A stretch of DNA of 64,000 nucleotides from Phytohabitans sp052068095. Lineage in GTDB: Bacteria > Actinomycetota > Actinomycetes > Mycobacteriales > Micromonosporaceae. How positions within the stretch are numbered: the stretch's first letter is position 1; every line of letters begins with the position of its first letter. The notes beneath the pieces are model-generated. The model was given only the letters and a program-made list of their open reading frames with translations. It was not told where the DNA came from and made no database searches. The position numbers were made by a program, and so were the translations under genes. The stretch lies in the NCBI RefSeq assembly GCF_052068095.1, contig NZ_JBQHDG010000021.1:124001-188000 (forward strand). The letters run 5' to 3'. Below, one piece after another: positions 52,288 through 60,770 of this stretch.

Positions 52288-54624
52288 TTACCGTGCCAAG
52301 AGCCCTCGGGCACCCTGGGTGATGGCATCTTCGGTCACGAGCACGTGACGGGCGGCCGGACCTAGCGGGATGAACGAGTCAACTGACGCGATTCGCCGCG
52401 CCGCGCCCACGTAGCCGCCATCGACGAGAGCCGCCAAAACACCCTCGCCGACACCGCCGGAACGGCGTGTCTCGTCCACGATGAGCACCCGCCCGGTCGC
52501 GGAGGACTCGCGGATGATGTCGGCCACCGGCAGCGGGGCGAGCCACCGCAGGTCCACCACCCGCGCGCCGACGCCCTCGGTGGCCAGGCGGGCGGCGGCC
52601 CGCAGCGACATGCGCACCCCGTTGCCGAACGTGATGATCGTGATGTCTTCGGCCGAACCCACGCCGTACACGCGAGCGCGCCCGATCGGCACATGAGCGG
52701 CCGACCAGGCATCCGGGGGCAGGTAGGGGGCGAGCCACTCGCCGTCACCCTCCGCGTACAGGTCGCGGGTGTGGTACAGCGCGATCGGCTCCAGGTACAC
52801 GCACACGCTGCCGTCCACCGCCGCGCTGGCGAGGCAGGTGCGCAGCATCGGCGCGGCGTCGTCCGGCCGGGCCGGCACCGCGACCACGATGCCGGGGATG
52901 TCCCGCAGCACCGCCACCGAGTTGTCGTTGTGGAAGTGGCCGCCGAACCCCTCCTGGTACGCGAGGCCGGCGACGCGTACCACCATGGGGTTGCGATAGG
53001 CGCCCCGCGAGAAGAACTGCATGGTGGCCGCCTCGCCGCGGATCTGGTCCTCGGCGTTGTGCAGGTAGGCGAGGTACTGGATCTCCGGGACCGGCAGCAT
53101 GCCGCTCAGGCCGGCACCCAGCCCCAGGCCGAGGATCGAGGTCTCGTCCAGCAGTGTGTCGAAGACCCGGGACGCGCCGAAGCGGTCGCGCAGGCCCTTC
53201 GTGACCCCGTACACCCCGCCCTTGACCGCGACGTCCTCGCCGAACGTGGCCATGCTCGGGTTGGCGACCATGCCGTCGGCGAGCGCCGCGTTGATCGTCT
53301 GGGCGAGCGTGAGCGGGCCGGCCTCCTCCGGCAGCCGCCCGGAGAAGCCCGCGTCCCGGGCCGGTCCAGAGGGCCCCTCCGCCCGCGCGGCGGCCTCGGA
53401 GATCGCCTTCGCCACGCGTACCGGCCGGCGGGGCGCCAGCGGGGCCGCGACGTCGGCCGGACCCTCCAGCTTCGCCTCGCTGAGGACCTCCTCGGCCACT
53501 TTGCGGACCTGCCAGCCCACTTCGTCGTAGCGCGAGACGATCTCGTCCGGCCGGGCCAGGCTGGCGGCCACGAGCAGCCGGGCGGTGGCGACGAGCGGGT
53601 CGCGGGCCACGTCCCGCTCGATGTCGCCCGGTGTGCGGTAGGCGGTCTCCGCGTCGGCGCCGGCGTGACCCATCAGTCGCACGGTGGTCAGGTGGAGCAC
53701 GGCGGGCCGCCGGTGCCGCCGCACCCACGCGGCCGCCTCCGTCGCCGCGTCGAACGTCGCGGCCACGTCGCACCCGTCCGCGGCGAAGTACCGGATGCCC
53801 GGCCGCGCACGCAGCGCGGCCTCCACCCAGCCCGACGGTGAACGGACGCTGATGCCCAGGCCGTTGTCCTCGCACACGAAGAGCAAGGGCAGGCGCAGGC
53901 CGGAGTGGTCGCACCAGCCGGCCGTGTTGAACGCGGCCACCGCGCTCGCGTGGTTGATCGAAGCGTCGCCGAACGAGGACACCGCGATCGCGTCCGCCGG
54001 CCACGGCGACCGCGCGTCGAGCTGGGGACGCGCGGCACGCGTGGAACGGGTGGCCGGGCCCAGCCGCCGCAGCCGCTCGATCGCGAACGCGACCCCAACC
54101 GCGCGGGGCAGGTGCGAGGCCACCGTGGACGTGGTCGGGATCACGTGGAGATCGGCGTTGCCGAAGACCTTGTGCCGCCCGCCGGCGATCGGCTCCTGGC
54201 TCGAGGCCACCATCCCCCGAAGCACGTCACGCGCGGCGGCGGCGACCGCGCCGTCGCCGTTTTCCTCGTCCTTGACCGGCATCGCCTGCGCCACGCGGGC
54301 GCAGTAGAACCCGCCCGAGCGGTAGTGCAGCAGGGCCGGATCACTGGGGCGCAGCGCGGCGGCGACGGCGGCGTTGCCCTCGTGGCCCGAGGAGCCGATC
54401 GTGTAGAACCCCTCGCCGAAGCTGCGCAGCCAGCGCCCCGCCAGGTCAAGATGACGGCTGGTGAGCTGGGCGTCGAACAGGTCGAGCGCGGCGCTCCCGG
54501 TGAGCCCGCTGCCCTCACGCACCGGCGCGCCGGGCTCCTGCTCGCCCGCGGACTCGGCCAGGCCGCCTACCGCCTCTCGGAAGCGCTGATCCAAATCTTG
54601 AGGGGTCGTCACGGTGCACAGCAT
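52288..54624 (-). CDS. Single-chain 2-oxoacid dehydrogenase E1 (alpha-beta fusion, TPP-dependent)
   Basis: A 778-residue fusion of the E1 alpha and beta subunits of branched-chain/acetoin-type 2-oxoacid dehydrogenases. The N-terminal part (alpha) has SSGHEGNAAVAAAL, YRSGGFYCARVAQ and the TPP motif FGDASINHASAVAAFNTAGW to LPLLFVCEDNGLGIS. The C-terminal half (beta, from about residue 475) has FGEDVAVKGGVYGVTKGL, ETSILGLGLGAGLSGMLPVPEIQY, QEGFGGHFHNDNSV and VDETRRSGGVGEGVLAAL. No E2 or E3 gene is nearby, so it must use partners elsewhere. ATG 54624 used; GTG 54612 is a close alternative. Confidence 0.88.
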   Translation of the reverse strand: MLCTVTTPQDLDQRFREAVGGLAESAGEQEPGAPVREGSGLTGSAALDLFDAQLTSRHLDLAGRWLRSFGEGFYTIGSSGHEGNAAVAAALRPSDPALLHYRSGGFYCARVAQAMPVKDEENGDGAVAAAARDVLRGMVASSQEPIAGGRHKVFGNADLHVIPTTSTVASHLPRAVGVAFAIERLRRLGPATRSTRAARPQLDARSPWPADAIAVSSFGDASINHASAVAAFNTAGWCDHSGLRLPLLFVCEDNGLGISVRSPSGWVEAALRARPGIRYFAADGCDVAATFDAATEAAAWVRRHRRPAVLHLTTVRLMGHAGADAETAYRTPGDIERDVARDPLVATARLLVAASLARPDEIVSRYDEVGWQVRKVAEEVLSEAKLEGPADVAAPLAPRRPVRVAKAISEAAARAEGPSGPARDAGFSGRLPEEAGPLTLAQTINAALADGMVANPSMATFGEDVAVKGGVYGVTKGLRDRFGASRVFDTLLDETSILGLGLGAGLSGMLPVPEIQYLAYLHNAEDQIRGEAATMQFFSRGAYRNPMVVRVAGLAYQEGFGGHFHNDNSVAVLRDIPGIVVAVPARPDDAAPMLRTCLASAAVDGSVCVYLEPIALYHTRDLYAEGDGEWLAPYLPPDAWSAAHVPIGRARVYGVGSAEDITIITFGNGVRMSLRAAARLATEGVGARVVDLRWLAPLPVADIIRESSATGRVLIVDETRRSGGVGEGVLAALVDGGYVGAARRIASVDSFIPLGPAARHVLVTEDAITQGARGLLAR

Positions 54625-54720
54625 TACCGACCGGAGCCAACCCCGGCCACCCGGAGCGTCCGCCGGCCGCTCAGATCCGGCCACTCCGGCGCCCGGCTCA
54701 CGCTGGAGGCGATCACGAAA

Positions 54721-54751
54721 CGACCTGCCACGCGTGGGGCGTGGCAGGTCG
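54721..54751 (-). terminator. Hairpin terminator after the second YLHPE peptide gene
   Basis: CGACCTGCCACGC and GCGTGGCAGGTCG form a perfect 13-bp stem with a 5-base loop; on the minus strand it is followed by TTTCG. It lies 36 bases beyond the peptide stop codon. Confidence 0.75.
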
Positions 54752-54787
54752 CGTATTTCCGTCCATGGGTCGTGCAATTTGTGATTG

Positions 54788-54979
54788 TCAAATGCCAGTT
54801 GCCTTCTGCCAAATACACCGGCCCTTATATTCCGGATGCAGGTAGCACTTATCCGGTGCCGCGACCACGACCGACACGGCCGAGGCCGGAGCCGCGACCG
54901 CTGGAGCCGCGACGGCGGCCGTGCTGGCGAGTATGACGGACGCGATCACGAGGACGCCGCGAGCTAACAGTCCGGCCAC
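54788..54979 (-). CDS. Small secreted peptide, YLHPE family (63 aa)
   Basis: A 63-residue precursor. Residues 1-34 form a signal peptide (VAGLLARGVLVIASVILAST then AAVAAPAVAAPASA). The mature part ends DKCYLHPEYKGRCIWQKATGI. It aligns with the peptide at 44301 over the last 20 residues, but has two Cys in the mature part (one before YLHPE and the shared RC), so a disulfide is possible. GTG 54979 follows AGAGG by eleven bases, after a two-hairpin leader. Its own strong terminator supports expression. Confidence 0.65.
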   Translation of the reverse strand: MAGLLARGVLVIASVILASTAAVAAPAVAAPASAVSVVVAAPDKCYLHPEYKGRCIWQKATGI

Positions 54980-55040
54980 GCTGACTCAAACCTCTTTTCA
55001 TTCTTGGGCACGACGATGTGCCGGCCTTTAAGGAAGGCCG
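54980..55040 (-). promoter_or_regulatory. Two-hairpin leader of the YLHPE peptide gene (copy 2)
   Basis: On the minus strand: CGGCCTT-CCTTA-AAGGCCG (55040-55022), then GGCAC-ATCGTC-GTGCC (55022-55007), then AAGAATGAAAAGAGG ending at 54991 and GTG 54979. It matches copy 1 (44244-44300) in order and spacing. Confidence 0.6.
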
Positions 55041-55332
55041 CTTTCTGGTTTAGGCGATGTGGATGACGTCAGGCACCACTACGTTGTGCTGGCTGCCTCC
55101 CAGTCGGTAACGTCACTCCACCACTTGGCCAAGGCCCGGTTCCCTTGGTTGCCTTGCGCCAACGGAGATCGACGTTAGTACTCCGCAGGACTGGAAGCAA
55201 CACCTTTGGGGCATCTCGCCCAACGTGCCCATTGCGTTACGAATTGTTGGTCGTCGCTCAAAACAAATAGGTCCACAAATATTTACGTGCGCAAATCATT
55301 GACGAACCGCCCATACACGGGACACCTAAAGT
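55041..55332. other. Intergenic, nothing recognised
   Basis: About 290 bp between the peptide leader and the excalibur gene terminator. It contains a TGACGTCA palindrome (55064-55071) and is AT-richer near 55255-55300. No gene is supportable. Confidence 0.4.
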
Positions 55333-55365
55333 GAGCGGGCCTCGGCAATTGCGCCGGGCCCGCTC
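55333..55365 (-). terminator. Hairpin terminator after the excalibur-domain gene
   Basis: GAGCGGGCC pairs with GGCCCGCTC over 9 bp, closing a partly paired 15-base interior, 11 bases past the stop codon of the excalibur gene on the minus strand. Confidence 0.65.
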
Positions 55366-55376
55366 GCTCGCCGGAT

Positions 55377-56048
55377 TCACTCGTCGGGTGGTGCCTCACA
55401 TGCGATGCCATCACCGTCGCGGTCGAGGTCGTACGGATCGTTGTTCGGGTCGAGACGGAACGGCCGCTCCTTGAAGTCTTCGCAGTCCGGGTCGTCCGAC
55501 TCACCTGACCCGGGCGGCGGTTCGCAGGCGATGCCGTCGCCGTCCGCGTCGAGGTTGTCCGGGTCGTTGTTCGGGTCGATCGGGAAGGACTGGCGTTCGA
55601 AGTCGGCGCAGTCCCGGTCGCCGTTCCTGGGCATCGGTGGGCCGACCATCGGCGGCCGGCTGGTCTCGGCAGGCGCTGCCGCGCTCTCCGCGGCGGCGGG
55701 CTCCTCCGCCACCTCAGGTGCGGTCTCTACCCCAGGCGGCGAAGGCTCGGACGACGCCGGCGGGGCGATGGCCGCATCATCCTCGGCGGCCGGTGCCTCG
55801 GCGGTAGGCGAGGACGACGGGATCGGGACGCGGATGCCGTCGGCGGCGGGGACATCCAGCTCGGTGGTGGCCGGCTCCGCGGTCAGCGGCGTTGCTGACG
55901 GCATCACTACGGCGTCTGACGCGAGTGCGAGCGCGGGCGCGCCCGTCTCCATGGCCGCGCCCAGGCCGACCGCCAGCGCGAGGCCGGCTGCCCCGCACAG
56001 GCCGACGGCGGCGGACCGCCATGGATGCGTGGATGCGTACATGAGCAT
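55377..56048 (-). CDS. Secreted/anchored protein with two excalibur calcium-binding motifs
   Basis: A 223-residue protein: N-terminal hydrophobic helix (AAVGLCGAAGLALAVGLGAA), a disordered Ala/Pro/Glu/Ser region of about 100 residues, then two excalibur-like repeats. The first is DCADFERQSFPIDPNNDPDN LD and DGDGIACE; the second is DCEDFKERPFRLDPNNDPYD LD and DGDGIACE. The DxDxDG calcium motif appears as DADGDGIACE and DRDGDGIACE. Such modules occur in secreted nucleases and adhesins; here there is no catalytic domain. Start uncertain: ATG 56048 gives a normal signal anchor. Confidence 0.78.
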   Translation of the reverse strand: MLMYASTHPWRSAAVGLCGAAGLALAVGLGAAMETGAPALALASDAVVMPSATPLTAEPATTELDVPAADGIRVPIPSSSPTAEAPAAEDDAAIAPPASSEPSPPGVETAPEVAEEPAAAESAAAPAETSRPPMVGPPMPRNGDRDCADFERQSFPIDPNNDPDNLDADGDGIACEPPPGSGESDDPDCEDFKERPFRLDPNNDPYDLDRDGDGIACEAPPDE

Positions 56049-56134
56049 GAGGGTGACGCCGGCCCCGGCCCGGCCGGGCCGGAACGCGGGAAGTCGCCGC
56101 CCGCCGCCCGCCCGGCGCGCATAATGCCCGGCCC

Positions 56135-56290
56135 ACGCCCGGGAGGCGCTCACCGCCCGCCGGACCTACGCCCGGGACGCGCTCACCGCCCGCCGCCCCA
56201 CGCCCGGGAGGCGTTCACCGCCCGCCGCCCCTACGGCCCAGGGCGGCACCGCCCGCCTCGGCTCACGCCCGGGAGGCGCTCACCGCGCCG
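56135..56290. repeat. GC-rich 32-33 bp tandem repeat derived from the MFS gene 3' end
   Basis: ACGCCCGGGAGGCGCTCACC starts at 56135, 56168, 56200 and 56265 (with a degenerate unit near 56233), so the period is 32-33 bp. The last copy is the C-terminal coding end of the MFS gene (SASRA and stop), and the others extend beyond its stop codon toward the excalibur gene. Confidence 0.75.
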
Positions 56291-57594
56291 CCGCACAGCA
56301 GGGCCGCGATCAAGACCGTGACCAGCGCGAACGACCCCGTTCCCAGGTACACCGCGCCGAGCGCGGACACGCCCAGCACGCTCGCGAGCAGGGCGCCGGT
56401 CGACACCAGCGCGGAGAAGGACGCGGCCTGCTCGGGGCGGATGAGCGGGGAGATCCGGGTGACCAGCGGCGTGAAGCCGGCCGCGTGGCCGGCGCCGCCG
56501 ACCAGCAGCAGGCCGCTGCCGACGATCCAGGGCCAGCCGGTACGCCCGACGGCCGCGGTCGCCAGCGCCGCCGCCCCAAACGCCAGCGGGCCGACCACCG
56601 ACACCGCCCGCGCGGGCAGGCGGCGGGCCAGCAGGCTGCTCGTCGCGAAGCCGGTCGCGTACGGCACGAACGCGAGCCCCGCCGCCAGCGCGCCGAAGCC
56701 CAGCGTGTCCTGGAGGTGGAGCGTCAGCGTGAAGAGGAACGCGGCGTAGCAGCCCATCACCGCGCAGCAGGCGGCCAGCCCGCGCCGCACCGGGCGTACG
56801 GCCAGCACCGCGAGGTCGACCAGCGGCGCCGCCACCCGCCGCTCATGGCGGACGAACGCCGCCAGCAGCGCCGCGCCGGCCCCGAGCGGGAGGGCCCACG
56901 CCCAGGCCGGCCAGCCCTGTTCGCGCCCGAGCACGAGCGGGAGAACGACGCCGACCATCGCCGCGGAGAGCAGCCACACGCCGGTCAGGTCGAGGCGTGC
57001 CGGCGTGGGCGTGCCGGCCGGCAGCAGGCGCGGGCCGAGCACGAGCAGGACGAGCCCGACCGGCACGTTCACGAGGAACGCCGGCCGCCACGACAACCCG
57101 CCCAGGTCGACGCTCACCACCAGGCCGCCGACGATCTGGCCGGCCGCGACGCCGAGGGCGAGGATCATCGAGTACAGGCCGATCGCCCGCGCCCGCGCCG
57201 CGCTGTCCAAGCGGATCTGGATCAGCGAGAGCACCTGGGGCGTCATGATCGCGGCGGCTGTGCCCTGCGCGATCCGCGCGGCGACGAGAAACGCGGCCCC
57301 GGGCGCGAGGCCGCACGCCAGCGACGTCACGGTGAAACCGCCCAAACCGATCAAAAACACGCGCTGGTACCCGTACCGCGCGCCGATCCGGGCGCCGGTG
57401 ACCACGAGCACGGCGAACGCCAGCGTGTACCCGGCCAGCACCAGCTGCTGCACCGCCCCGCTCCCGCCGAGGTCGGCCCGGATGGCGGGCGCGGCGACCG
57501 CCACGATCGAGTTGTCCATCGACGCCATGGCCTGGCCGGTGAGCAGGACGGCGAGCATCGTCCCCGCGCGCGGCCGGGAGTCGAGTGTGGTCAC
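56263..57594 (-). CDS. MFS drug-efflux transporter (DHA2/EmrB-QacA-like)
   Basis: A 443-residue major facilitator protein with 12-14 hydrophobic helices. It has MDNSIVAVAAPAIRADLGGS in helix 1 (the D1-type motif of multidrug transporters), GARIGARYGYQRVFLIGLGGF (motif A between helices 2 and 3) and AARIAQGTAAAIMTPQVLSLI (motif C-like). Start GTG 57594 has no clear ribosome binding site. It is divergent from an AraC regulator across 66 bp, which probably controls it. Substrate unknown. Confidence 0.88.
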   Translation of the reverse strand: MTTLDSRPRAGTMLAVLLTGQAMASMDNSIVAVAAPAIRADLGGSGAVQQLVLAGYTLAFAVLVVTGARIGARYGYQRVFLIGLGGFTVTSLACGLAPGAAFLVAARIAQGTAAAIMTPQVLSLIQIRLDSAARARAIGLYSMILALGVAAGQIVGGLVVSVDLGGLSWRPAFLVNVPVGLVLLVLGPRLLPAGTPTPARLDLTGVWLLSAAMVGVVLPLVLGREQGWPAWAWALPLGAGAALLAAFVRHERRVAAPLVDLAVLAVRPVRRGLAACCAVMGCYAAFLFTLTLHLQDTLGFGALAAGLAFVPYATGFATSSLLARRLPARAVSVVGPLAFGAAALATAAVGRTGWPWIVGSGLLLVGGAGHAAGFTPLVTRISPLIRPEQAASFSALVSTGALLASVLGVSALGAVYLGTGSFALVTVLIAALLCGGAVSASRA

Positions 57595-57648
57595 GGCGGC
57601 AACTCTGCGTCCGGCCGGCGGGGGCGGTCTTGAACATCCTTGCGGGCA

Positions 57649-57654
57649 TACGCT
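57649..57654 (+). promoter_or_regulatory. -10-like box for a probable leaderless AraC transcript
   Basis: TACGCT (TAnnnT) ends six bases before the ATG at 57661, so transcription would begin at the start codon. No Shine-Dalgarno is present. Confidence 0.4.
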
Positions 57655-57660
57655 GGCCGC

Positions 57661-58425
57661 ATGCGCGCCACCCGGCTGCTGGTCGACCGCCCTGACTTCA
57701 GCGTCAGCGCGGTGACCTGCCGCGACGACCACGCGCGGTGGTCGCCGCCCGAGCCCGTCCCGGGGTACGGCGTGGTGCTGGTCCGCTCCGGCGGCTTCCG
57801 CCGGAAGGGGCGGGGCGGCGAGGTGCTCGCCGACCGCACGGTGGGCTACGCGACGTCACCGGGAGACGAGGAGCGTTTCGCCCACCCGTACGGCGGCGAC
57901 GAGTGCACGTCGATCCGGCTCGGCCCCGACCTGTGGCGCGGGCATGCCGGGCCGATCTACGTGGACGCCCGGCTCGACCTGGCCCACCGGCTGCTGTGGC
58001 GCGAGACGCACGGCGACGACCCGGACTTCGCGGTGGCCGAGCGGCTGGTCCAGCTGCTGGACGGCACGCCGGCACACAGCGCCGGCGACGGCGACCGGGA
58101 GACCGTCGAGCGGGCGCGCGAGGCGATCCGCGCGGGCCACCCGGACGCGGCCGGCCTGGTGCCGCTGGCCCGGCTCGTGGGCGTGTCGCCGTACCGGCTC
58201 AGCAGGTCGTTCCACGCGGTGGTCGGCGCGCCGCTCACGCGATACCGCAACAGGGTGCGGGTGGGCGCGGCGCTGGACCGGATCGAGCAGGGTGAGTCGA
58301 GCCTGGCCCGCCTGGCTTTTGATCTTGGTTTCGCCGACCAGGCCCACCTGACACGGACCGTGCGCGCCCACCTCGGCCACACGCCGCGCCAGCTCCAGCG
58401 GCTACTCGCCGGTGTGCGCGTGTGA
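57661..58425 (+). CDS. AraC-family transcriptional regulator
   Basis: A 254-residue regulator with a cupin-like N-terminal sensor part and a C-terminal AraC domain: LVPLARLVGVSPYRLSRSFHAVVGAPLTRYRNRVRVGAAL (first helix-turn-helix), then SLARLAFDLGFADQAHLTRTVRAHLGHTPRQLQ (second). ATG 57661 is favoured because of the leaderless -10 motif. Divergent from the MFS gene, its likely target. The last 24 bases overlap the convergent DUF6766 gene. Confidence 0.88.
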   Translation: MRATRLLVDRPDFSVSAVTCRDDHARWSPPEPVPGYGVVLVRSGGFRRKGRGGEVLADRTVGYATSPGDEERFAHPYGGDECTSIRLGPDLWRGHAGPIYVDARLDLAHRLLWRETHGDDPDFAVAERLVQLLDGTPAHSAGDGDRETVERAREAIRAGHPDAAGLVPLARLVGVSPYRLSRSFHAVVGAPLTRYRNRVRVGAALDRIEQGESSLARLAFDLGFADQAHLTRTVRAHLGHTPRQLQRLLAGVRV

Positions 58426-59061
58426 CTTGACCACCGGCTTCGACTGCGGCGAGCCGTGCTGCCGCAGCACGATGCTGAGCACGATCAGGCAGCCGACCGC
58501 GAGGAACTCGCTCTGCCAGTTCTGCATCGACTGGAACCAGAAGTCGCTGGTGGTCAGGAACTTCGCCGCGCTGATCGGGGGCGCGCCGCTCTCCAACGCC
58601 TGCTGCTCGTTGTACTCGGCCGTGCCGCCGAGCAGGTGGATGACGAACGAGAGCACGAAGAGCCCGAGCAGCGCGATGGAGAGGCTGTTGCGGTAGATCG
58701 TGTTCGCGAGCCCGTGCCGCTTCGCCAGCGCGGGCGAGTGGGGACCGGCCTTCTCGGGGTAGTCCTCGGCCCGGTCCTGCTCGTCGAGCGGCTTGGACTC
58801 CGGCGAGCCGCGCTGCACGAGGTACGCGGTCAGCAGCACGTAGGAGCCCATCTGGAGAAACTCGGACTCCCAGTTTTCGAAGACCGCCTCGACGAAGTGT
58901 CCGGTGCCGAGATACGCCCAGTAACCGTCGGCGGGGTGGCCGTACTGAGCCAGCTCCTCGTTGCGTACATGCCACCCGAAAATGCTCTGTAGCAGGAGGA
59001 ACACGAAGAAAGCGCCAAACATCACCAGGGAGAGGGCGTTGAACCAGATCCACCTGCGCAT
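58402..59061 (-). CDS. DUF6766-type membrane protein with internal duplication
   Basis: A 219-residue membrane protein with four transmembrane helices arranged as two copies of one unit. NWESEFLQMGSYVLLTAYLV then QRGSPESKP in the first half repeats as NWQSEFLAVGCLIVLSIVLR then QHGSPQSKP in the second, each preceded by a helix and a short loop. Family function unknown. ATG 59061 opens MRRWIWFNALSLVMFGAFFV. Convergent with the AraC gene and divergent from phoD. Confidence 0.8.
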   Translation of the reverse strand: MRRWIWFNALSLVMFGAFFVFLLLQSIFGWHVRNEELAQYGHPADGYWAYLGTGHFVEAVFENWESEFLQMGSYVLLTAYLVQRGSPESKPLDEQDRAEDYPEKAGPHSPALAKRHGLANTIYRNSLSIALLGLFVLSFVIHLLGGTAEYNEQQALESGAPPISAAKFLTTSDFWFQSMQNWQSEFLAVGCLIVLSIVLRQHGSPQSKPVVKSHAHTGE

Positions 59062-59176
59062 GAACCGCTTCTACCCAGATCCGTCCGGCCTGAATACACG
59101 CCCTGTTCGGCGTGGGTTCAACATCAACAGTGAGGCTGCCGGGGTCGGTATTCGTCGATCCCTGGGGAGGAAAACG

Positions 59177-60757
59177 ATGCCCATATCCCGGCGTACCCTC
59201 ATCGTCGGTGGCGTGGCGGCCGGCGCGGCCGCCGCCGCCCTGCCCGGCACGGCGGCCTCGGCCTCCGGCGGTCCACTCCGGACCGACCCGTTCACGCTCG
59301 GCGTGGCCTCCGGCGACCCGGACCACGACGGCTTCGTCCTCTGGACCCGCCTAGCCCCACGGCCGCTCGCCGAAGACGGCCTCGGCGGCATGCCCGACCG
59401 CCCCGTCGCGGTGCAGTGGGAGCTCGCCGCCGACGAGCGCTTCCGCCACGTGGTCCGCCGCGGCGTGGCGCTCGCCCGCCCGCAGGCCGCGCACAGCGTC
59501 CACGTCGAGCTCAACGGGCTGCCGCCCGGCCGCGAGTTCTTCTACCGGTTCAAGGCCGACCGCCACGTCTCACCGGTGGGCCGCACCCGCACCGCGCCGG
59601 CGCCTTGGACGCTGGGCGGCGCACTCGCGATGGCGTTCGTCTCCTGCTCGCAGTACGAGCACGGCTACTTCACCGCGTACCGGCGACTGGCCGAGGAGGA
59701 GCCGGACCTGGTACTCCACCTGGGCGACTACCAGTACGAGTACACGAAGGACACGTACAACATCCCGGGTGGCAACCCGCGCGACCACGAAGGCCCGGAG
59801 ACCGAGACGCTGGCCAACTACCGGCAGCGGCACGCGCAGTACAAGGCGGACGCCGACCTCCAGGCCGCGCACGCGGCGGCGCCGTGGCTGGTGGTCTGGG
59901 ACGACCACGAGGTGGACAACAACTGGGCCGACGAGGTGCCGGAGAACCCCGACGTCCCGCAGCCCCACTTCCTCGCCCGGCGCGCGGCGGCGTTCCAGGC
60001 GTACTGGGAGAACATGCCGCTGCGCCGCACCTCGATCCCGCGCGGCATCGACATGCGGCTGTACCGGCGGATCCAGTGGGGCCGGCTGGCGACGTTCCAC
60101 ATGCTCGACACCCGCCAGTACCGCGACGACCAGGGCTGCGGCGACGGCTACAAGGACTGCCCGGCCGCGTACGACCCGGCCCGCTCGATCACCGGCCCGG
60201 AGCAGGAGGCCTGGCTGCTCGACGGCTTCCGCCGCTCGTCCGCCCGCTGGGACATCCTCGGCCAGCAGGTCTTCTTCGCGCAGCGGGACAACAACGCCGG
60301 CCCGGCGACCGTGACGAGCCAGGACTCCTGGGACGGGTACGCGGCCTCGCGCGACCGGATCACCCGCGGGTGGCTCGCCGCCGGCGTGCGCAACCCGGTC
60401 GTGCTCACCGGCGACGTGCACGCGCACTGGGCCAGCGACCTCAAGCTCGACTACGCCGACCCGACCTCGCGGACGGTGGGATCCGAGCTGGTCTGCTCCT
60501 CGATCACGTCGGGCGGCAACGGCGCCGACTCCGACCCGGCGACCCACCCGTTCCTGGCGATCAACCCGCACCTGCGCTTCTACAACAACCAGCGCGGGTA
60601 CGTCTCCACCAAGATCAGGGCAGACCGGCTGGACGCCGACTTCAAGGTCGTACCCCAGGTGACCACGCCCGGCGCGCCGGTCTACACGCGCGCTTCGTAC
60701 ACAATCGAGGACCGGGTGCCCGGCCTCCACCAGACGTATCTGCGCCCGCTTGGCTAG
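59177..60757 (+). CDS. phoD: Tat-exported alkaline phosphatase D (PhoD)
   Basis: A 526-residue PhoD, a Fe/Ca-dependent phosphodiesterase/phosphomonoesterase active on phosphate esters and teichoic acids outside the cell. A twin-arginine signal (ISRRTLIVGGVAAGAAAAAL) leads to a mature protein with FTLGVASGDPDHDGFVLWTRL, FVSCSQYEHGYFTAYRRLAE, LHLGDYQYEY, VVWDDHEVDNNW, LDTRQYRDDQ and VVLTGDVHAHW, all typical metal-ligand motifs. ATG 59177 follows GGGGAGG. I searched the 115-bp upstream region for a Pho box and saw only a weak GTTCAACATCA. Confidence 0.93.
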   Translation: MPISRRTLIVGGVAAGAAAAALPGTAASASGGPLRTDPFTLGVASGDPDHDGFVLWTRLAPRPLAEDGLGGMPDRPVAVQWELAADERFRHVVRRGVALARPQAAHSVHVELNGLPPGREFFYRFKADRHVSPVGRTRTAPAPWTLGGALAMAFVSCSQYEHGYFTAYRRLAEEEPDLVLHLGDYQYEYTKDTYNIPGGNPRDHEGPETETLANYRQRHAQYKADADLQAAHAAAPWLVVWDDHEVDNNWADEVPENPDVPQPHFLARRAAAFQAYWENMPLRRTSIPRGIDMRLYRRIQWGRLATFHMLDTRQYRDDQGCGDGYKDCPAAYDPARSITGPEQEAWLLDGFRRSSARWDILGQQVFFAQRDNNAGPATVTSQDSWDGYAASRDRITRGWLAAGVRNPVVLTGDVHAHWASDLKLDYADPTSRTVGSELVCSSITSGGNGADSDPATHPFLAINPHLRFYNNQRGYVSTKIRADRLDADFKVVPQVTTPGAPVYTRASYTIEDRVPGLHQTYLRPLG

Positions 60758-60770
60758 GGGTTCGTCAGAG

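Noticed and set aside
56135..56290. CRISPR-like short repeat array
   Set aside because: Units are adjacent, GC-only and derive from the MFS gene end; there are no unique spacers.
59115..59140. Pho box upstream of phoD
   Set aside because: Only one weak GTTCAACATCA-like half is visible, without the required direct repeat.
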